Shown piece by piece: positions 60,201 through 64,000 of a stretch of 64,000 nt of DNA; the stretch's first letter is position 1, and each line of letters starts with the position of its first letter. The notes below the pieces were generated by a model, which worked only from the letters and a program-made list of their open reading frames with translations, made no database searches and was not told where the DNA came from. This stretch comes from Gammaproteobacteria bacterium (GTDB lineage Bacteria; Pseudomonadota; Gammaproteobacteria; VBWC01), in contig JAHFRU010000001.1 of assembly GCA_023266115.1 (NCBI GenBank), positions 378,377 to 442,376 of the forward strand. The letters are read 5' to 3'. The translations under genes were made by a program, and so were the position numbers.

Positions 60201-60612
60201 GTGTGGTGATTTTCAGATTGCGCGGCACGCGGCTGATAAAGTGCGCCGCGCCGCGCAGCATATCCAGCACGGATTCCGACTCGCGCGCCACCGCCGTCAA
60301 GGTCAGGGTCGTCGCCTGGTCGAGACGCATCACCGTCTCGTTGACGAGCATCAGCGCGGCGCGCGAACGCTCCGCGACACGGATGCTGTCGCCGGTACAG
60401 AAGCGGTCGTTGAGTTCTACGGGTTGCCAGTCGGTGTTACCGGCATGACGTGTATCGACCGAGCCTTCGACGGATACCGCCTGCGCCACCGGGTCGGCGC
60501 AGCGGCTTTCGGCCATGGCAGACCCTGGCCCGAAAATCGTGGCAGAACCAAGTAAAACGGCGAAATATCGAAGCGGGAAACGCACCATCACGGTCTGCAC
60601 TCCCTTGCCCAT
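57214..60612 (-). CDS. FecR-domain/TPR protein with C-terminal outer-membrane barrel-like region
   Basis: Signal peptide, FecR region (DRFCTGDSIRVAERSRAALMLVNETVMRLDQATTLTL), many TPRs, long beta-rich C-terminus ending LVFGRLSLWF. Confidence 0.8.
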   Translation of the reverse strand: MGKGVQTVMVRFPLRYFAVLLGSATIFGPGSAMAESRCADPVAQAVSVEGSVDTRHAGNTDWQPVELNDRFCTGDSIRVAERSRAALMLVNETVMRLDQATTLTLTAVARESESVLDMLRGAAHFISRVPRNLKITTPFVNAGVEGTEFVVRAGADNAFVAVFEGTVIADNRAGSITLTHGQSATAQSGAAPQRQTVIKPRDAVEWTLYYPPVIDFEERELATMPQPLAKALTQSIAHSHAGDTRAALAAVQDIKPLPDDARFFSYRASLLLSVGRVDEARADIGHALALRADDADALALRSVIAIARNDVPAALQSAEQATTAAPDNAAAHLAQSYAHQAAFHLDMALEHARIAATLNPESAFAWARLAELRLMLHDLNGAQTAADKAVALNPSLARTQTVLGFAELIRIDTNAAISAFEKAVALDQADPLARLGLGLAQIRKGELEAGRRNMEIAAVLDPNRSLIRSYLGKAYYEERRDKLAGDQFSMAKDLDPNDPTPWLYDALRKQGDNRPVEALDDLQESVARNDNRAVYRSRLLLDEDQAARSANLARIYSEVGFGQLALAEGWKSVNTDPGNHSAHRFLADSYATLPRHEIARVSELLQAQLLQPLNLNPIQPQLAETDLAILKGAGPANASYNEFNPLFVRNSTTFQANAIKGGNGIWGDDIVVSGLQDRFSYSLGQFHYETDGFRPNSDLDRDIYNAFAQLSLTPSTTVQAEFRTAESDKGDLALRFLPGTEKSNFRETEDADTVRLGLGHRFSPRSQVIASVITQDFKLTQDDVPTPGVAIDFDRNDDATISEIQHLYRTEMTTIISGAGYFESDSDSLTTTTVDLGFPFPLIVTPTTTSDNNRHTNAYLYSSTRYPGNINWLLGVSADNFDGTQIDRDQINPKLGITWSPRETTTIRTAAFRSLKRDLVANQTIEPTQVAGFNQFFDDASGTDSKRGGIAIDQQLSQQAYAGIEFSKRDLDVPFQVGGITNVADWQEQLHRVYYYWNPTSHVSISAEYQYEDLEATISLPRNNDTVSLTTRSLPLSAAYHHPSGWFAKLTTTHIRQEGQFIAPLTSTVTEGSDRFWLADVSLGYRLPGRHGLISIEANNLFDQSFSYHDPDPNHPSVYPERLVFGRLSLWF

Positions 60613-60667
60613 TTTATTTATTCTTTGAGCAGAAAAGTATAGGTGACCGGTCGACGGCAATGCAATG

Positions 60668-62911
60668 TTAATATTTCCCGATTTCGACCGCACCCGACCA
60701 GTGTCCGGTCGGGGGTAGCTGCCGGTACTGTTCGCACAGCGCCTGATAAAAGCGTGATGGCCCATCATTCGGCCATTGTGTCAGGATGTCGGCGATCAGC
60801 CGCTCGGCATCCTCCCAGCACTGAAGTCTGAAATACCCGATGGCGGTGCCGAAGCGTTCGATCAGCTCACGCGGTACGACAGCAATGTGGTCGGGCGAAA
60901 TAATCTCGTGTATATCCAGCGCCCTGGTTTTTCCGGGCAGAATAAACGCGCCGAGATGGCGCGTCGTGATGCCGTCAATATCCGCGATCGTCTCGCCGGT
61001 CGCGAGCAGTCGTGTGCCCAGGGTCTTGTTGAGCGCCTGAACACGATTCGATGTGTTGACGGTGTCGCCGACCGCGCGATACTCGAAGTGATCGAGCGCG
61101 CCGATGTTGCCGAGCATGATGCCGCCGCTGTGAATACCCATCCGCGTCGGCAGCGGCCGGGCCCGGTGCCGGTGATTGAACTTCTCGAGCGCGTGCTGTA
61201 TCTCGAGCACCGCGAGACAGGCATGGCGCCGGACCGTGGCTTGCTCGTGGGGCGCGGTCCATAGTGCAAGCATCGAATCGCCGACGATGTCCGATAGAAC
61301 ACCCCCGTGGCATCGTATTGGCGCGAACACCGTTTCATAGTAATCGTTCATCAGATCGGCCAGCGCCCGCGGCTCCAGCGTCTCGGACAGTGCGGTGTAT
61401 TGTTCGGCGTCGGTGTACAGGCATACGCCGTACATTTCCTTGCCGCCCGGCGAGACGTTCTGTGCGCCGCGGGTGAACTGCTCGACAACCTCGGGCGGCA
61501 GATAGTGGCTGAAGGCGCGCGTGATCGCCTGGCGCTGCCGATGGGTATCGCGGTAGCGCGACAGCGTCGCAATGCCGACCGCGAGCGGAGCCTGGATCAG
61601 CAACGGTATCACCACCGGCAGCCACAGATGCTGCGCGCCAAACAACGTGATCGACAGCCAGTAGTAGGCGGCGCCCAGCGCAATGATGACCGGATACGCG
61701 GCCGCGACCGGCAAGGCGCGCGCCAGCGTGCCGGCCGCCAGTCCCGATAGCACCAGTAGCGCGAGATACACCGGTGTGTCCGGCCGCTCGACAAACCTGT
61801 CGGTCAGCAGATTGCCAAAAACGGTTGCGGCGATCTCGACGCCCGCCAGGTCAATGCCGTCGTCGCGTGAATACACGGTATAAAACGCGTCTTTCTGTTC
61901 CTGCAAGCGGCCGTCGGCGAAGCCGACAAAGACCGCCTTGTCATGCATATCCAGCGTGCGGGAGTTGGCATCGTCGGCCAGCAGTTCATGAATGCCGATG
62001 GTTTTGATGGTGCGCGGCGGGCCGTAGAAGTTGATGTAGCGACTGCCGCTGGCGTCGCGATAGCGTTGCAGCAGCGAACGGTTGATGCGCTGCGCGCCGG
62101 TTTCGGTGCCGGTTGCGGGAGCGGCGCTATCAATGTCGAGTTGATCGGCGAGCGCGGCGTCCTGCTGCAATATACTGCGCAGCTCCGTCATCAACGCCAG
62201 CAACCCGTTACCGGTGCGCAGCATGCTGCTGTCGGCCGGCAGACGTTGTGCAAGGTCCGTCCGGTAGCTGACCAGACGCGCTCTCAGGCTGTCATAGTCA
62301 CGCAGCGCATAGGCCTGGAATGCGGCCATCGGCAGTGTCGGCACGTTACCGGCGCCAGCCTTGAACAGCCATGCCTGCTGGACCTGCACCGGCACTTTGG
62401 GTAACGGAAACGGCGCGGTGGCCAGCGCCGCATCGGCGAACAGCGCCAGCGGCGGCAGCTGCTGCTCGATGGCAAGCAGCGGGTTGTCCACGTGCGCATT
62501 ACCGGTCAGCGGCTGGCGATCGCTGACGACGTTTTCCAGTAACACGATATTGCCGGCACGCCGGATGGCGGCGGCGAACGCCTGATCGGTGGCCGGGTCT
62601 TTCGCCTCGCGAAAATGTATATCGAATGCGACGACCGACGCGCCGCGCGCGTGCAGCGTGTCGATCAGCTGCGTATGCAGCGAACGCGGCCAGCGATCCG
62701 GTTTGTTCGGCAGACCGAGCGCGTCGGCGGAGGTCTTGTCGAGCGCGACGATGACGACATCCTGCGGCGCCGGTTGCGCGCCGCGCTGCTTGAACAGCCA
62801 GTTCAGTCCGTAGCTCGATTCAAGCAGGGTACCGATCGGAGAGATGGCGACCGCGAGGCCAATGAGCGCGGTAAACAGCCCGAAGTACAGCGCCCTGGCG
62901 TATGCAGCCAT
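60668..62911 (-). CDS. CHASE2-domain class III adenylate/guanylate cyclase
   Basis: CHASE2 sensor N-terminus, TMs, cyclase domain (YGVCLYTDAEQYTALSETLEP, LSDIVGDSMLALW, RMGIHSGGIMLGNIGALDHFEYRAVGDTVNTSNRVQ). Confidence 0.9.
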   Translation of the reverse strand: MAAYARALYFGLFTALIGLAVAISPIGTLLESSYGLNWLFKQRGAQPAPQDVVIVALDKTSADALGLPNKPDRWPRSLHTQLIDTLHARGASVVAFDIHFREAKDPATDQAFAAAIRRAGNIVLLENVVSDRQPLTGNAHVDNPLLAIEQQLPPLALFADAALATAPFPLPKVPVQVQQAWLFKAGAGNVPTLPMAAFQAYALRDYDSLRARLVSYRTDLAQRLPADSSMLRTGNGLLALMTELRSILQQDAALADQLDIDSAAPATGTETGAQRINRSLLQRYRDASGSRYINFYGPPRTIKTIGIHELLADDANSRTLDMHDKAVFVGFADGRLQEQKDAFYTVYSRDDGIDLAGVEIAATVFGNLLTDRFVERPDTPVYLALLVLSGLAAGTLARALPVAAAYPVIIALGAAYYWLSITLFGAQHLWLPVVIPLLIQAPLAVGIATLSRYRDTHRQRQAITRAFSHYLPPEVVEQFTRGAQNVSPGGKEMYGVCLYTDAEQYTALSETLEPRALADLMNDYYETVFAPIRCHGGVLSDIVGDSMLALWTAPHEQATVRRHACLAVLEIQHALEKFNHRHRARPLPTRMGIHSGGIMLGNIGALDHFEYRAVGDTVNTSNRVQALNKTLGTRLLATGETIADIDGITTRHLGAFILPGKTRALDIHEIISPDHIAVVPRELIERFGTAIGYFRLQCWEDAERLIADILTQWPNDGPSRFYQALCEQYRQLPPTGHWSGAVEIGKY

Positions 62912-62966
62912 TCAGAACGCCCGGCGCGGCAACGCCGCCGGGCGGGGGATCATCGCGTCGCTAACG

Positions 62967-63611
62967 TTACCAGGCAGGCGGCAGTTTCTCACGGACGACA
63001 ATGTGCCTGCCCTCGTTGCTGATATAGCCACCGGTGGTCAGATCCTTGAGTATGCGCGTCACCATCTCGCGCGACGAGCCGACCATATTGGCGATGTCCT
63101 GATGCGTCAGCTTCTCCTGAATCACCATCTTGCCGTCGTCCGGTTTGGCGAGATCAAGCAGCGTCCGGGCGACCCGGCCGTACACGTCCATCAAGGCGAG
63201 TGACCGGACGTTTTCGGTCAATACCCGCAGGCGGTGCGACAGATCGCGGATCAGGCGGAACGCCAGCTCCGGCGATTCGCTGATGCACTTCATCAGGTCC
63301 GCCTTGGAGACGACGTTTACCGTGGTGGGTTCCATGGTGACTATCGAGGCCGAGCGTGGTTCGTCGTCGAGCAGCGCCAGTTCGCCGAAATATTCGCCCG
63401 GCCCTTGAAAACTCAGGATCACTTCCTTGCCGTTTTCATCGCGCAGGAATGCCTTGACCTTGCCCGACACCATCACATACAGCGTCTCGCTGCGGTCGCC
63501 TTCATTAATAATGTAGGCGTTCTTCGGAAACGTGCGTGCCACGGCCCTGCGCGACAGCAGGTCCAGTTCCGCGTCTTCCAGTCCTGCAAACAATGGAATG
63601 TTTTTCAACAT
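62967..63611 (-). CDS. Crp/Fnr-family transcriptional regulator
   Basis: cNMP domain (GPGEYFGELALLDDEPRSASI) and HTH (THQDIANMVGSSREMVTRILKDL). Confidence 0.92.
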   Translation of the reverse strand: MLKNIPLFAGLEDAELDLLSRRAVARTFPKNAYIINEGDRSETLYVMVSGKVKAFLRDENGKEVILSFQGPGEYFGELALLDDEPRSASIVTMEPTTVNVVSKADLMKCISESPELAFRLIRDLSHRLRVLTENVRSLALMDVYGRVARTLLDLAKPDDGKMVIQEKLTHQDIANMVGSSREMVTRILKDLTTGGYISNEGRHIVVREKLPPAW

Positions 63612-63805
63612 GGTGCCTCCCCTTGGCCATGCGATATGGGCCTATTCTAGCGCAGTTATTGTGTTGGCTACGCTGCGCCGGGTCAGATTCGGGCAGGTAG
63701 TCCCGGATAAATGGCGAATCCGTTGTGCCGGTCCACCGGTCGCGGGTCTGGGCGGGTATCCACGGGTATCCGTCGGGTTTCGATACGGCAAGGTATCCCC
63801 GAGAC

Positions 63806-63828
63806 CCCCTCTCCCTGAGGGAGAGGGG
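63806..63828. repeat. Perfect hairpin CCCCTCTCCC-TGA-GGGAGAGGGG
   Basis: Inverted repeat with 10-bp arms. Confidence 0.6.
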
Positions 63829-63888
63829 AGTAAATTCATACGGTCACCCATCGACCCCCTCATCCTGTCCTTTTCCCTTAGAGCCTGT

Positions 63889-64000
63889 TCACGATCTTTT
63901 CAAGATTAAGCTGAGAAACGCAAGCACGACCATCTGCACGCTGGTGTTCAGTTTTCGCTCGCAGTTTTTCCACAGTCGTCGACACTTTTCAAGCCACGCA
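63889..64000 (-). mobile_element. IS5-type transposase C-terminus (truncated by window edge)
   Basis: Reverse strand translates to AWLEKCRRLWKNCERKLNTSVQMVVLAFLSLILKRS*, characteristic IS5-family C-terminus. Confidence 0.85.

Overview
The window reads as accessory DNA from a moderately GC-rich proteobacterium, probably a gammaproteobacterium (taxonomy not provable from this sequence). It has four blocks. (1) ~1-20 kb: a copper/heavy-metal detoxification island. It holds an RND efflux system (CusCBA-like), a CusRS-like two-component system, CopA multicopper oxidase, CopB, YHS/HMA proteins, a P1B copper ATPase, DUF2231 membrane proteins and methyltransferases. It also carries MITE-like repeats and a 175-bp direct duplication. 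(2) ~20.9-29.8 kb: metal uptake on the minus strand. This is a Zn/Mn-type ABC transporter, an OprB-like porin and an Fbp-type Fe(III) ABC transporter. (3) ~29.9-53 kb: a magnetosome gene cluster with gene order mamI-E-(J-position protein)-K-L-M-N-O-P-A-Q-R-B-S-T-CDF-mms6/mamD-like-mmsF-mamH-mamI. A second, divergent mamA-like TPR gene heads the Fe(III) ABC transporter genes. Cluster features of note are a basic 'ASPWA'-repeat protein at the mamJ position, a MamE with three magnetochrome motifs, two mamI copies, two mamA copies and three CDF transporters. (4) ~54-63.6 kb: a candidate undescribed secreted-peptide system. Small Sec-dependent precursors carry a conserved C-X19-C aromatic tail (CYYLMYxAGxYYQIxLPxx[YF]C), one of them directly after a double-glycine-like motif. 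They sit with a stand-alone periplasmic C39 peptidase, an outer-membrane beta-barrel candidate, a FecR-TPR-barrel protein, a CHASE2 nucleotide cyclase and a Crp/Fnr regulator. The right edge enters an IS5-type transposase. All assignments come from reading the sequence and recalling family motifs; no searches were run.
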